Under the pieces are notes generated by a model that had not been told where the DNA came from, made no database searches, and saw only the letters and a program-made list of their open reading frames with translations. Position numbers and translations under genes: made by a program. A stretch of 7,216 nucleotides of DNA, taken from assembly GCA_964648005.1 (NCBI GenBank), contig CAZYKR010000227.1, positions 1 through 7,216 on the forward strand. Reading direction: 5' to 3'. The DNA comes from JAGQTE01 sp964648005. GTDB lineage: Bacteria; Actinomycetota; Acidimicrobiia; Acidimicrobiales; Acidimicrobilacustridaceae. This document shows positions 1 through 5,994 of this stretch, piece by piece (position 1 is the first letter of the stretch; each line of letters begins with the position of its first letter).

Positions 1-167
1 TCTCGACCATCGACGTCGCCACCCGCACGGTCGACCCGACGACGATCGGCACTGCGGGCGGTCCCTCGGGCATCGCCTTCACCCCCTGCCGGACGCCCAC
101 GCCGTCGAGCACCACGACCAGCACCATCACGCCGGTCCCCGCCGTCACCCCAGCCTTCACCGGCTGA
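1..167 (+). CDS. C-terminal fragment of a YVTN/YncE-like beta-propeller protein (5' truncated)
   Basis: An open frame enters from the left edge (first full codon at base 3) and stops at TGA 165-167, giving the last 54 residues. The segment STIDVATRTVDPTTIG followed by GGPSGIAFTP fits the YVTN/YncE beta-propeller blade pattern, in which a strand 'xxIDxATxTV' is followed by 'I..GxxPxGIAxTP'. Such proteins are usually secreted or surface-exposed and are binding or scaffold proteins, though no ligand can be deduced here. After the blade comes a tail of about 26 residues, rich in Thr, Ser and Pro, that ends in VTPAFTG. The tail resembles a cell-surface linker, but no membrane segment follows it. 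The N-terminus, signal peptide and number of blades lie outside the window. GC-rich third positions (gtc, gcc, acc, atc) support coding. The blade assignment rests on one motif copy and is moderately sure. Confidence 0.6.
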   Translation, partial: STIDVATRTVDPTTIGTAGGPSGIAFTPCRTPTPSSTTTSTITPVPAVTPAFTG

Positions 168-265
168 GCCCACCCGCAGCTGCAGCCGGCGTCTGGCCGC
201 CCGTCCCACTCGACCCCAGCGCCAACCGGTGCGGCAATCCCGCCGCGGCAGGGCCCTGACTCGAA

Positions 266-310
266 CGAGTGTGCAGATCGCGTCACCTACGCACCGCATC
301 TGCACACTCG
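266..310. repeat. Intergenic 13-bp perfect inverted repeat (stem-loop)
   Basis: The arms CGAGTGTGCAGAT (266-278) and ATCTGCACACTCG (298-310) are perfect reverse complements separated by 19 nt. Inside the loop, GCGT (280-283) and ACGC (289-292) can pair as well, giving a two-tier hairpin. It lies 98 bp after the stop of the propeller gene and 48 bp before the SnoaL-like gene. No T-run follows either arm, so it is not a canonical intrinsic terminator. It could be a REP-like dispersed palindrome, a structured 3' end or a protein-binding site. Confidence 0.7.
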
Positions 311-344
311 ATTGCGACCCCCGACCCGGGGGCGCCGATGCCGG

Positions 345-350
345 TACGGT
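345..350 (+). promoter_or_regulatory. Candidate -10 box for the SnoaL-like gene (leaderless arrangement)
   Basis: TACGGT fits the actinobacterial TAnnnT -10 pattern. The ATG at 359 begins 9 nt after the last base of the box, which is where transcription would be expected to start. No Shine-Dalgarno sequence precedes that ATG, so a leaderless transcript is likely. No convincing -35 is visible. Confidence 0.4.
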
Positions 351-358
351 GCAGCCCC

Positions 359-700
359 ATGACGAGCGCACGTGACACGGTGGATGCCTTCGGCGAGCGG
401 TGGGCCGCCCACGACCTCGACGGCTGCCTGGCCATGCTCACCGACGACTGCGTCTTCGATGCCACGGGCCCCGCGCCCGACGGCACCCGGTGCGTCGGCG
501 CCGAGGCCATCCGCGCCGCCTGGGCGCCGATCTTCGCCGACACCGCCGCGACGTTCACGGCCGAGGAGACCTTCGATGCCGGTGACCGGGTCGTGCAGTT
601 GTGGCGCTACGACTGGGGCGACGGCCACGTCCGCGGCGTTGACGTGTTCCGCGTGCGCGACGGCAAGGTCGCCGAGAAGTTCTCCTACGTCAAGGGCTGA
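359..700 (+). CDS. SnoaL-like / NTF2-family protein
   Basis: The product is 113 aa, the normal size for a stand-alone SnoaL-like alpha+beta barrel. The N-terminal helix TVDAFGERWAAHDLDGCLAM is followed by LTDDCVFDATG (about residues 25-35), the usual helix-then-strand opening of this fold. The C-terminal strands are RVVQLWRYDW, VRGVDVFRVRDGKVAEKFSY. Family members are small-molecule isomerases, cyclases or hydrolases, or simply ligand-binding proteins; the substrate cannot be read from sequence. An in-frame upstream extension to 269 exists, but it runs through an inverted repeat and a candidate promoter and has no family character. ATG 359 is therefore chosen, probably leaderless behind TACGGT at 345-350. 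The gene is alone on its strand and convergent with the sulfotransferase, 42 bp apart. The fold is quite sure and the function unknown. Confidence 0.88.
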   Translation: MTSARDTVDAFGERWAAHDLDGCLAMLTDDCVFDATGPAPDGTRCVGAEAIRAAWAPIFADTAATFTAEETFDAGDRVVQLWRYDWGDGHVRGVDVFRVRDGKVAEKFSYVKG

Positions 701-709
701 CGGCAACCG

Positions 710-741
710 CCGACTGGCACGACCCGCTTGCCAACGGTCGG
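710..741. terminator. Weak hairpin between convergent genes
   Basis: CCGACTGGCA (710-719) can pair with TGCCA (729-733) and GTCGG (737-741), with a 3-nt bulge and a 9-nt loop. It fills the gap between the SnoaL-like stop (700) and the sulfotransferase stop (743), so it could slow polymerase from either side. There is no T-tract, and support is weak. Confidence 0.25.
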
Positions 742-742
742 T

Positions 743-1993
743 TCACGCTTCGAGTGGCACGGCAAAGGCGGTGAGGTAGTCGGCGAGCTGGCTGCGCGCT
801 GCGTCGAGGTCGAAGCCCCACTCGGCCGCCGTGTAGCTGTGGGTGCCGTGCTTGCCACGCGGCTTGTCCCGCACATAGGCGACGATGGCGGCGGCGTGGG
901 CATCGGTGAGCGGCCGACCGATCTGGGCGTAGGCACCGGCGATCGCCGCCACCGGGTCGGCCATCAGGTCGGCGAAGCGCACGTCGCCGAAGACGCCCGG
1001 GATCGACCCTTCGGCCCGCCGGCGCGCCACCGTGGCGAGGGCATCGGTGAAGACAGCGCCGATCAGCGCCGCCAGGCCATCGAGGTCGACCTCGTCGGTG
1101 CGCAGCCACTGGACCATCGCCGTCGTCGAGACGGTGGATGGCATCGTCTTGGCCGGATCCCGATGCGTCTGGATGATGCGGGCGTCGGGATAGGCGGCGA
1201 GCAGATCGTCGAGCATGAGCAGGTAGCCGGGCGTCTTGAGGATCCACGTCGCCGGCTGGTGCCCGTGCTGGACGGTCTGCAACACGAGGCGGTGCAGTGC
1301 CAGATCGGCCTCGACGTCGGGCACCCAGTCGCCGAGCCCGCCGAGCACCATCGACCAGTGGTTCCCGGCGAACGACGGCAGCGACAGCGTGATGCACTCG
1401 ACCGGCAGGTCCGAGCGCAGCTCGTGGATGGCGGCGAACTCGGGCTGCACGTCGGCCCACAACTCCTGCTCGCACTCGGTCATGGCCAGCACGTCGCCGC
1501 GCCCGACGCCCGGCGGCGGCACGGGGTGCAGCACGTCGGCGGCGATGGGCGAGCGCACGTCGGGGTCCAACGCCAGCAGCTCGAACAGGATCGTCGTGCC
1601 CGAGCGCGCCGGGCCGGTGACGACGATCGGCGCCTCGATCGGCTCGTCACGCACCTCGGGGTGGTCGGCGAGGTTGCGGGCCAGCAGCGCCCGGGTCCGT
1701 AGGCCCCGCAGCAACTCCTCGCGCGTCAGCATCCGACCGACGACGTGCAACGGCGAGTCGTCGACGGCGGCGACCAGCCGTCGGAACCGGTCCTCCCAGT
1801 CGCCGTCGACGCCGTCGAGCGTGAAGGCGCCCGTGTCGCCGGACTCGATGCCGAGCGACGTGGCGGCCGACGCCAGGAGGTCATCCGCCCGCAGCGGCAC
1901 GACCGCCGCCGCTCCCCCGGCCGCGGCCGCCATGAGGTTGCAGCGCCGCACCCAATCGGGACGGACGTAGCGCTGGGCCATCGGTTCGAGCAT
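743..1993 (-). CDS. PAPS-dependent sulfotransferase family protein
   Basis: This 416-aa protein is predicted to transfer sulfate from 3'-phosphoadenylyl sulfate (PAPS) to an acceptor hydroxyl or amine. The 5'-phosphosulfate loop is IVVTGPARSGTTI (GPARSGTT at residues 127-134). The 3'-phosphate site is RIIQTHRDPAKTMPS (272-286), where Arg278 and Ser286 have the R-x7-S spacing typical of sulfotransferases. The N-terminal VRPDWVRRCNLM and the length fit the Sulfotransfer_3-type proteins common in actinobacteria. No signal peptide or membrane segment is seen, so it is likely cytosolic. The acceptor is unknown; lipid, glycan or small molecule are all possible. The frame is open to 2056, but the added 21 residues are Arg/Ser-rich and unlike the family. 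ATG 1993 or ATG 1981 (412 aa, beginning MAQRYVRPDW) are the realistic starts. It is divergent from the hydrolase at 2059 and convergent with the SnoaL-like gene. Confidence 0.9.
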   Translation of the reverse strand: MLEPMAQRYVRPDWVRRCNLMAAAAGGAAAVVPLRADDLLASAATSLGIESGDTGAFTLDGVDGDWEDRFRRLVAAVDDSPLHVVGRMLTREELLRGLRTRALLARNLADHPEVRDEPIEAPIVVTGPARSGTTILFELLALDPDVRSPIAADVLHPVPPPGVGRGDVLAMTECEQELWADVQPEFAAIHELRSDLPVECITLSLPSFAGNHWSMVLGGLGDWVPDVEADLALHRLVLQTVQHGHQPATWILKTPGYLLMLDDLLAAYPDARIIQTHRDPAKTMPSTVSTTAMVQWLRTDEVDLDGLAALIGAVFTDALATVARRRAEGSIPGVFGDVRFADLMADPVAAIAGAYAQIGRPLTDAHAAAIVAYVRDKPRGKHGTHSYTAAEWGFDLDAARSQLADYLTAFAVPLEA

Positions 1994-1999
1994 CCGCCG

Positions 2000-2005
2000 A
2001 TTCTG
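2000..2005 (-). promoter_or_regulatory. Possible -10 box for the sulfotransferase
   Basis: Read on the minus strand, CAGAAT lies 6 nt before ATG 1993. It matches TAnnnT at positions 2 and 6 only. The spacing equals that of the better -10 in front of the pentapeptide-repeat gene, which would make a leaderless transcript. There is no Shine-Dalgarno sequence ahead of 1993 or 1981. Confidence 0.25.
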
Positions 2006-2013
2006 CCGTGCCG

Positions 2014-2019
2014 TAGCCT
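2014..2019 (+). promoter_or_regulatory. Possible -10 box for the alpha/beta hydrolase
   Basis: TAGCCT fits TAnnnT and would give a transcript with a leader of roughly 33 nt that contains the ribosome binding site at 2047. It sits in the 65-bp gap shared with the divergent sulfotransferase. No clear -35 is visible. Confidence 0.3.
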
Positions 2020-2046
2020 GCCCCGCTGACGCCACGGACGAGCGAC

Positions 2047-2051
2047 GGGAG
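2047..2051 (+). promoter_or_regulatory. Ribosome binding site fixing the GTG start of the hydrolase
   Basis: GGGAG lies 7 nt before GTG 2059. It decides the use of a non-ATG start, since no nearby ATG has such a site. Confidence 0.6.
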
Positions 2052-2058
2052 CGCACCG

Positions 2059-3270
2059 GTGCCGATCTTCGACGACCCCCTGCACGAGAGCTTCGCCGAG
2101 TGGATCCTGGGCTTCGCCCCCTACGGCGGTGGCGACGTGGGCGAGGTGCTGCAGCTCGCCACGGAGGTGACGCCCGGCGACGACGACTCGTTCTTCGACG
2201 CCTTCGCCGGCTACGCCGATCGCCTGATCGCCGAGGCCGACGCCGCGGCGACGGCCGGACACCGTGCGTCGGCCTGCGCCGGGTACCTGCGCGCCGCTGC
2301 CTACCTCGGCACCGCCAACCACGTGCTGTTCGGCACGCCGGTCGACCCTCGCCTGGTCAACGGCCTCCACCGCCAGATGGACGCCTTCGCACAGCACATG
2401 GCCCTGCGCGACGTGCCCGGTGAGGCGCTCGCCATCCCTTACGAGTCGACGCACCTGCCCGGCTGGCTCGTGCGCAACCCGCGCCGCCCCGACGCCACGC
2501 TGCCCACGATCGTCGTCGGGGGCGGCTGGGACTCCACCTGCGTCGAGAACTTCCTGGGCATGGGCGTGGCCGCACTCGAGCGCGACTACCACGTGGTGCT
2601 GGTCGACGGACCGGGTCAGGGCAAGCCGCTCATCGACGAGGGACTCCCCCTGCGACACGACTGGGAGGCGGTGATCACGCCGGCGGTCGACCACATCATC
2701 GGCATCGACGGCGTGGACGCCGACCGGCTCGTCTTCCAACCGTGGAGCATGGGTGGCTACATGGTCGTACGAGTCGGGGCCTTCGAGCACCGCTTCGCCG
2801 CCCTCGTGGCCGACCCCGGTCAGCTGTCGATCGGCGCCAAGCTCGTGACCGGGTTCCGCATGATGGGGCTCACACCGGAGCAGGAGGCGAACCTGCCCGC
2901 CCTCGACCCGGACTTCGCCGACGGCGCCATGGCGATCATCACGTCGGACCGCAACCTGAACTGGTCGCTGCACAAACGGGCGTTCTGGACGAACGGCGCG
3001 TCGACCTTGCAGGAGCTCGTCACCGAGCTGATGCGCTGGACGCTCACACCCGAGCTGCTGGCTCAGGTCACGACGCCCATCCTCGTCGCCTCCGCCGAGG
3101 GCGATCGCGCCTCCACGGATACCGATGCCCTCTTCGACGGCCTCCCCGGGCCCAAGACCCGGATGCACTTCACCGCCGCCGAGGGCGCCGGCATGCACTG
3201 CGAGATGCTCAACCGGTCCCTCGCCAACCGTCGCTTCCTCGACTGGATCGACGATCAGGTCGGGGGCTGA
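2059..3270 (+). CDS. Alpha/beta hydrolase, FrsA / dihydropseudooxynicotine-hydrolase-like
   Basis: This 403-aa protein has a helical N-terminal region of about 130 residues followed by an alpha/beta-hydrolase core, the arrangement of the FrsA (DUF1100) and 2,6-dihydropseudooxynicotine hydrolase group, which cleaves C-C or ester bonds. In the core, TIVVGGGWDST (about 150-160) matches the oxyanion-side loop, and VVLVDGPGQGKP follows. The nucleophile elbow is QPWSMGGY with Ser230. The acid is probably Asp349 in ASAEGDRAS, and the base His380 in EGAGMHCEM; the Gly-x-His-Cys form is typical of this group. The first residue of the usual GxSxG elbow is Pro rather than Gly. The GTG start is supported by GGGAG 7 nt upstream. 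No signal peptide is visible, so it is likely cytosolic. It is divergent from the sulfotransferase, so the two may share control. Substrate unknown. Confidence 0.9.
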   Translation: MPIFDDPLHESFAEWILGFAPYGGGDVGEVLQLATEVTPGDDDSFFDAFAGYADRLIAEADAAATAGHRASACAGYLRAAAYLGTANHVLFGTPVDPRLVNGLHRQMDAFAQHMALRDVPGEALAIPYESTHLPGWLVRNPRRPDATLPTIVVGGGWDSTCVENFLGMGVAALERDYHVVLVDGPGQGKPLIDEGLPLRHDWEAVITPAVDHIIGIDGVDADRLVFQPWSMGGYMVVRVGAFEHRFAALVADPGQLSIGAKLVTGFRMMGLTPEQEANLPALDPDFADGAMAIITSDRNLNWSLHKRAFWTNGASTLQELVTELMRWTLTPELLAQVTTPILVASAEGDRASTDTDALFDGLPGPKTRMHFTAAEGAGMHCEMLNRSLANRRFLDWIDDQVGG

Positions 3271-3273
3271 CCA

Positions 3274-3287
3274 CGGGTCGCCACCCG
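3274..3287. terminator. Small hairpin after the hydrolase stop
   Basis: CGGGT (3274-3278) and ACCCG (3283-3287) form a 5-bp stem with a CGCC loop three bases after the hydrolase stop, in the 42-bp gap between convergent genes. There is no T-run, so terminator function is only suggested. Confidence 0.3.
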
Positions 3288-3312
3288 GCACGATGTGCGC
3301 CGACGAGTCTGC

Positions 3313-5940
3313 TCAGGCGCCGAAGCCGTGTCCCACGCAGGTCGCTGGCGCGTTGACCACGGTCAGGTCGGGGCACGTCGTCGTGCCGTAGGTCGCCGTG
3401 GCGCCGCCCGACGGCGTGCCCGTGGCGCCGTCGAAGCGGGCCAACCGGAGGTCGGTCCCACCGAGCTGCGCACCGGTCAGCTTCGTGTTGAGGAAGCGGG
3501 TGTTGTAGAGCACGGTGCCCGTGAGATCGGTGCCCGTCATGTCCTTGGCGTTGAACGTCGACAGCCACAGGTTGGCGCCGCTGAGGTTCGCTCCGGCGAG
3601 CCATCGGCCGGTCACCGAGAAGTCGATGCCGCCGAGGTAGAGGTTGTTGCCGCTCAGGTCGGTGCCCTGCCAGTCGCCGCTGGCGCTCTTCACCTGGGCG
3701 CCCGTGAGCCCGACCGCATCCGACAGGTCGGCGCCGGCGATCGTCGTCAGCGTCAGGTCCAGGCCGGTGAACACCGCGCCGTGCATGTTCAGGTCGCTCA
3801 GGTTCGCCCTGGCGAGGCTGAACCCGCCGGCCACGAAGTCCATCCCGCTCAAGTCCAGGCCGGTGCTCGACAGGCAGGTGTTCGTCCAGTCGTGCGACGC
3901 CGCCAGCACCTGGGGCACCGTGAGCCCTTCGGCTCGACAGAGCATCGCCCCGGCGAGGTTCGCTCCGGTCAGGTCCGCGCCGGTGAGGTCGCTGTCGTGG
4001 AGCCGCGTCGCCGCCAGCGACGCACCAGTCAGGTTCGCCCCCGTGAGGTCTGCACTGACGAAGCTGGTGCCGCTCACCGAAGCGTTGCCGGCGAACGCCG
4101 CGCCGGTCAGGTCGGCGCCGGCGAAGCTCGCATCCTGTCCGTTGGTGGCGGGGAACGATGCACCGGTGAGGTCCATCCCGGCGAAGTTCGCCGTCTTGAC
4201 GCTCATGGCGCCGAGGGCAACACCCCGCAGGTCGAAACCGCCTCCGGCGAAGTCCATGCCGTCGAGGTTCACGCCCGGCAGGCTGAGCTGTGCATCGGAC
4301 CAGTCGGGGTCGGCGCTCAACAGTTGATCCCGGGACAGTCCGCCGGTGACGTAGGGCGGATACGGCGACGGCATCTTGACGATGGTCGAGCCCGAGATAT
4401 GAGCCCCGGACACGTTTGCGCCGGCCATCGGCGTGGCCACCAACGTGGCGCCCTGCAGGTCGGCGCCGATGAGGTTCGCCGCGCCGAGCTGCACCCCCGT
4501 CAAATCGGCTTCGGCGAGCTGCGCCCCGGGGGCCCACAGGTACGCCATCGCGTAGCCGCGTTCGCTGAAGTCCACCCCGGACAGGTCGACGGGCGGCAGC
4601 GCCAGGCCCGTCCAGATCGGCGAGGTGGCGGTGAGCTGCGCTGCCGTGACGCCGGCGGCGCCCGTCCAGTTGCTCGAGGTGATCGTCGCCCCGTCGAATG
4701 TTGCGCCCGTGGCATCGATGCCGGTCAGGTTCGCCCCGGTGAGGTCGGCGCCGGACAGGTCGGCATCGGAGAAGTCGGAACCGCCGAAGCGCACCCGCAC
4801 CATGGTGCATCCCCGCAGGTCGGCGCCGGAGAAGTCGGTGTTGGTGTGGTACGACCACTCGACGAAGCCACCGGGCGGGCAGTCGTCGCCAACGAGCGGC
4901 GCCATCCCCAGGCTCGTGGTCGCACCGCCGCCGACTGCGTACGGCGTTGCCGCCTCCAACGCGGGGGCCAGCCCGACGCTCAGCAGATCGATGTCGGGGG
5001 CGACGACGGGGCGCAGCGACTGCTCTGGTGTGGGCCCCAGCATTGCCGGGTCGAGATACAGCACGAGGTAGTCGCCGTCAGCCAGGCCGGCGATCGTCCA
5101 CGTGCCGTCCGCCGCCGTGGCCGCCAGGCCGGCGAGCGCGAGGTCGCCGGCGCTGAACGCACCGACGAGGATGCCCGGCGCCGGGAGGGTTCCCATCCGC
5201 ACGGTCCCCGCCAGCGAGCCACCGGGCGCCAACGCCTGGTCGGCCGTGGCCGTGGCGCCGCCGGTCACCGTCACCGGCGTCGCAGCACCGCGGGTGTCGG
5301 CACCGTCGAAGTAGCGGGTGGCGTAGGTGCCCGAGGGGTCGCGATAGCGGACCGTGACGGTGCCCACCGGCACATCGGCGACGACGAACGTCCCATCGGG
5401 CGCGGTGACGGCGTCCGCCAGCACCCACCCGACGGCGTTGAGCACCTCCACCGTGATGCCCGGCAGCGGCGCCCCGGAGCCGGCCAACGTGACCGTGCCC
5501 GCCACCCCGCCGTGCGCCAGCAACAGCGTTGCGTCCGCCTGGACGTCGCCCGACTCCGGGACGACGGCAACCGACGACGACACCCAGTCGGCGACATCGT
5601 CGAAGAACTCGTCGGCGTAGGTCCCGGACGGATCGTGGAACTGGAGCCGGTACGAACCGGCGGGCAACGGTTGGGCGTAGGTGCCGTCGCCGGCGGTCAC
5701 TGCGGTCGCCCGCAGGGTGCCGTAGACCGCGTCGTAGGCTCGCACCTCGATGCCGGGCAGCGGCACGTCGCCGGCGCCGGTGACCGTCCCGTGCAAGGCG
5801 CTGAGCGCCCCGGCCGGCGTCGCCACCAGGGCGAGCACACCCACCACCACGGCGAACACCGCCACGATCGCCCCTGCCGACGTCGCCATCGTCGTCGAAC
5901 GCCCCGGCGTCCTGATGGTTGGACGAGCACCCCTACCCAT
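3313..5940 (-). CDS. Exported protein: three carboxypeptidase-regulatory-like domains plus a pentapeptide-repeat solenoid
   Basis: The product is 875 aa. Residues 1-47 are a signal peptide: Arg-rich start, hydrophobic core GAIVAVFAVVVGVLALVA, and a small-residue TPAGALSA cut region. Three beta-sandwich (CarboxypepD_reg / SdrD_B-like) domains follow at about 49-140, 143-237 and 240-325, with motifs PLPGI, DGT[YFW] and, in the first two, DPSGTYA. Residues 370-836 carry pentapeptide repeats of the A[DN]LxG type (e.g. DLSGADLTGANLTG), which fold into a right-handed square beta-helix. Four inserts of 29-31 residues interrupt the solenoid. The six cysteines come in three close pairs, the last in a C-terminal tail with TTTC and ATCVGHGF. 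The role is probably structural or adhesive outside the membrane; no enzymatic motif is seen. ATG 5940 is chosen because TACCGT ends 6 nt before it. ATG 6021 and ATG 5889 are alternatives. It stands alone on its strand. Confidence 0.9.
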   Translation of the reverse strand: MGRGARPTIRTPGRSTTMATSAGAIVAVFAVVVGVLALVATPAGALSALHGTVTGAGDVPLPGIEVRAYDAVYGTLRATAVTAGDGTYAQPLPAGSYRLQFHDPSGTYADEFFDDVADWVSSSVAVVPESGDVQADATLLLAHGGVAGTVTLAGSGAPLPGITVEVLNAVGWVLADAVTAPDGTFVVADVPVGTVTVRYRDPSGTYATRYFDGADTRGAATPVTVTGGATATADQALAPGGSLAGTVRMGTLPAPGILVGAFSAGDLALAGLAATAADGTWTIAGLADGDYLVLYLDPAMLGPTPEQSLRPVVAPDIDLLSVGLAPALEAATPYAVGGGATTSLGMAPLVGDDCPPGGFVEWSYHTNTDFSGADLRGCTMVRVRFGGSDFSDADLSGADLTGANLTGIDATGATFDGATITSSNWTGAAGVTAAQLTATSPIWTGLALPPVDLSGVDFSERGYAMAYLWAPGAQLAEADLTGVQLGAANLIGADLQGATLVATPMAGANVSGAHISGSTIVKMPSPYPPYVTGGLSRDQLLSADPDWSDAQLSLPGVNLDGMDFAGGGFDLRGVALGAMSVKTANFAGMDLTGASFPATNGQDASFAGADLTGAAFAGNASVSGTSFVSADLTGANLTGASLAATRLHDSDLTGADLTGANLAGAMLCRAEGLTVPQVLAASHDWTNTCLSSTGLDLSGMDFVAGGFSLARANLSDLNMHGAVFTGLDLTLTTIAGADLSDAVGLTGAQVKSASGDWQGTDLSGNNLYLGGIDFSVTGRWLAGANLSGANLWLSTFNAKDMTGTDLTGTVLYNTRFLNTKLTGAQLGGTDLRLARFDGATGTPSGGATATYGTTTCPDLTVVNAPATCVGHGFGA
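3619..3711 (-). repeat. Fourth copy of the solenoid insert (residues 744-774)
   Basis: The copy starts GLTGAQVKSASGDW and ends LYLGGIDF, 31 residues. It shares with the other copies G-[LV]-[TS]-x2-Q-[LV], Trp at position 14, and the closing L-x-G-x-D-F. Confidence 0.75.
3835..3927 (-). repeat. Third copy of the solenoid insert (residues 672-702)
   Basis: The copy starts GLTVPQVLAASHDW and ends LDLSGMDF, 31 residues. It differs from the other copies in carrying Cys689 at position 18; the partner Cys668 is four residues before the copy. Confidence 0.75.
4249..4341 (-). repeat. Second copy of the solenoid insert (residues 534-564)
   Basis: The copy starts GLSRDQLLSADPDW and ends VNLDGMDF, 31 residues. 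It contains no cysteine. Confidence 0.75.
4567..4653 (-). repeat. First copy of the solenoid insert (residues 430-458)
   Basis: The copy starts GVTAAQLTATSPIW and ends VDLSGVDF, 29 residues. It is two residues shorter than the others between the Trp and the closing motif, and is the most diverged copy. Confidence 0.7.
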
Positions 5941-5946
5941 CTGGCT

Positions 5947-5952
5947 ACGGTA
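5947..5952 (-). promoter_or_regulatory. Candidate -10 box for the pentapeptide-repeat gene (leaderless)
   Basis: On the minus strand TACCGT fits TAnnnT and is followed by AGCCAG and then ATG 5940. A start point 6-7 nt downstream would fall on the ATG itself. No Shine-Dalgarno sequence precedes this ATG, and no good -35 is visible. Confidence 0.4.
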
Positions 5953-5975
5953 CCACTGCAGCAACGCGTGCCGAT

Positions 5976-5994
5976 CGTGGCCGGCGTGGCCACG
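5976..5994. promoter_or_regulatory. 7-bp inverted repeat upstream of the pentapeptide-repeat promoter
   Basis: CGTGGCC (5976-5982) and GGCCACG (5988-5994) flank GGCGT. If transcription starts at 5940 this site lies at about -36 to -54, a position typical of an operator or activator site. In GC-rich DNA a 7-bp repeat may also be chance. Confidence 0.25.

Noticed and set aside
269..358. Upstream extension of the SnoaL-like protein by 30 residues
   Set aside because: It would translate through the inverted repeat and the candidate -10 box, has no ribosome binding site, and adds residues outside the usual fold.
690..1702. Long frames on both strands overlapping the sulfotransferase
   Set aside because: Shadow frames: Arg-rich, without motifs, while the sulfotransferase frame has both PAPS-binding motifs.
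1994..2056. Upstream extension of the sulfotransferase by 21 residues
   Set aside because: The residues are Arg/Ser/Ala-rich and atypical, and the extension would take up the divergent promoter gap.
1726..3291. A 521-codon minus-strand frame antisense to the alpha/beta hydrolase
   Set aside because: Low-complexity Gly/Val/Arg translation with no motifs, overlapping two convincing genes and their shared promoter gap.
3400..4840. Short recurring DNA words that at first look like a repeat array or CRISPR
   Set aside because: The period is 15 nt and in frame, which is the DNA image of pentapeptide repeats; there are no unique spacers of constant length.
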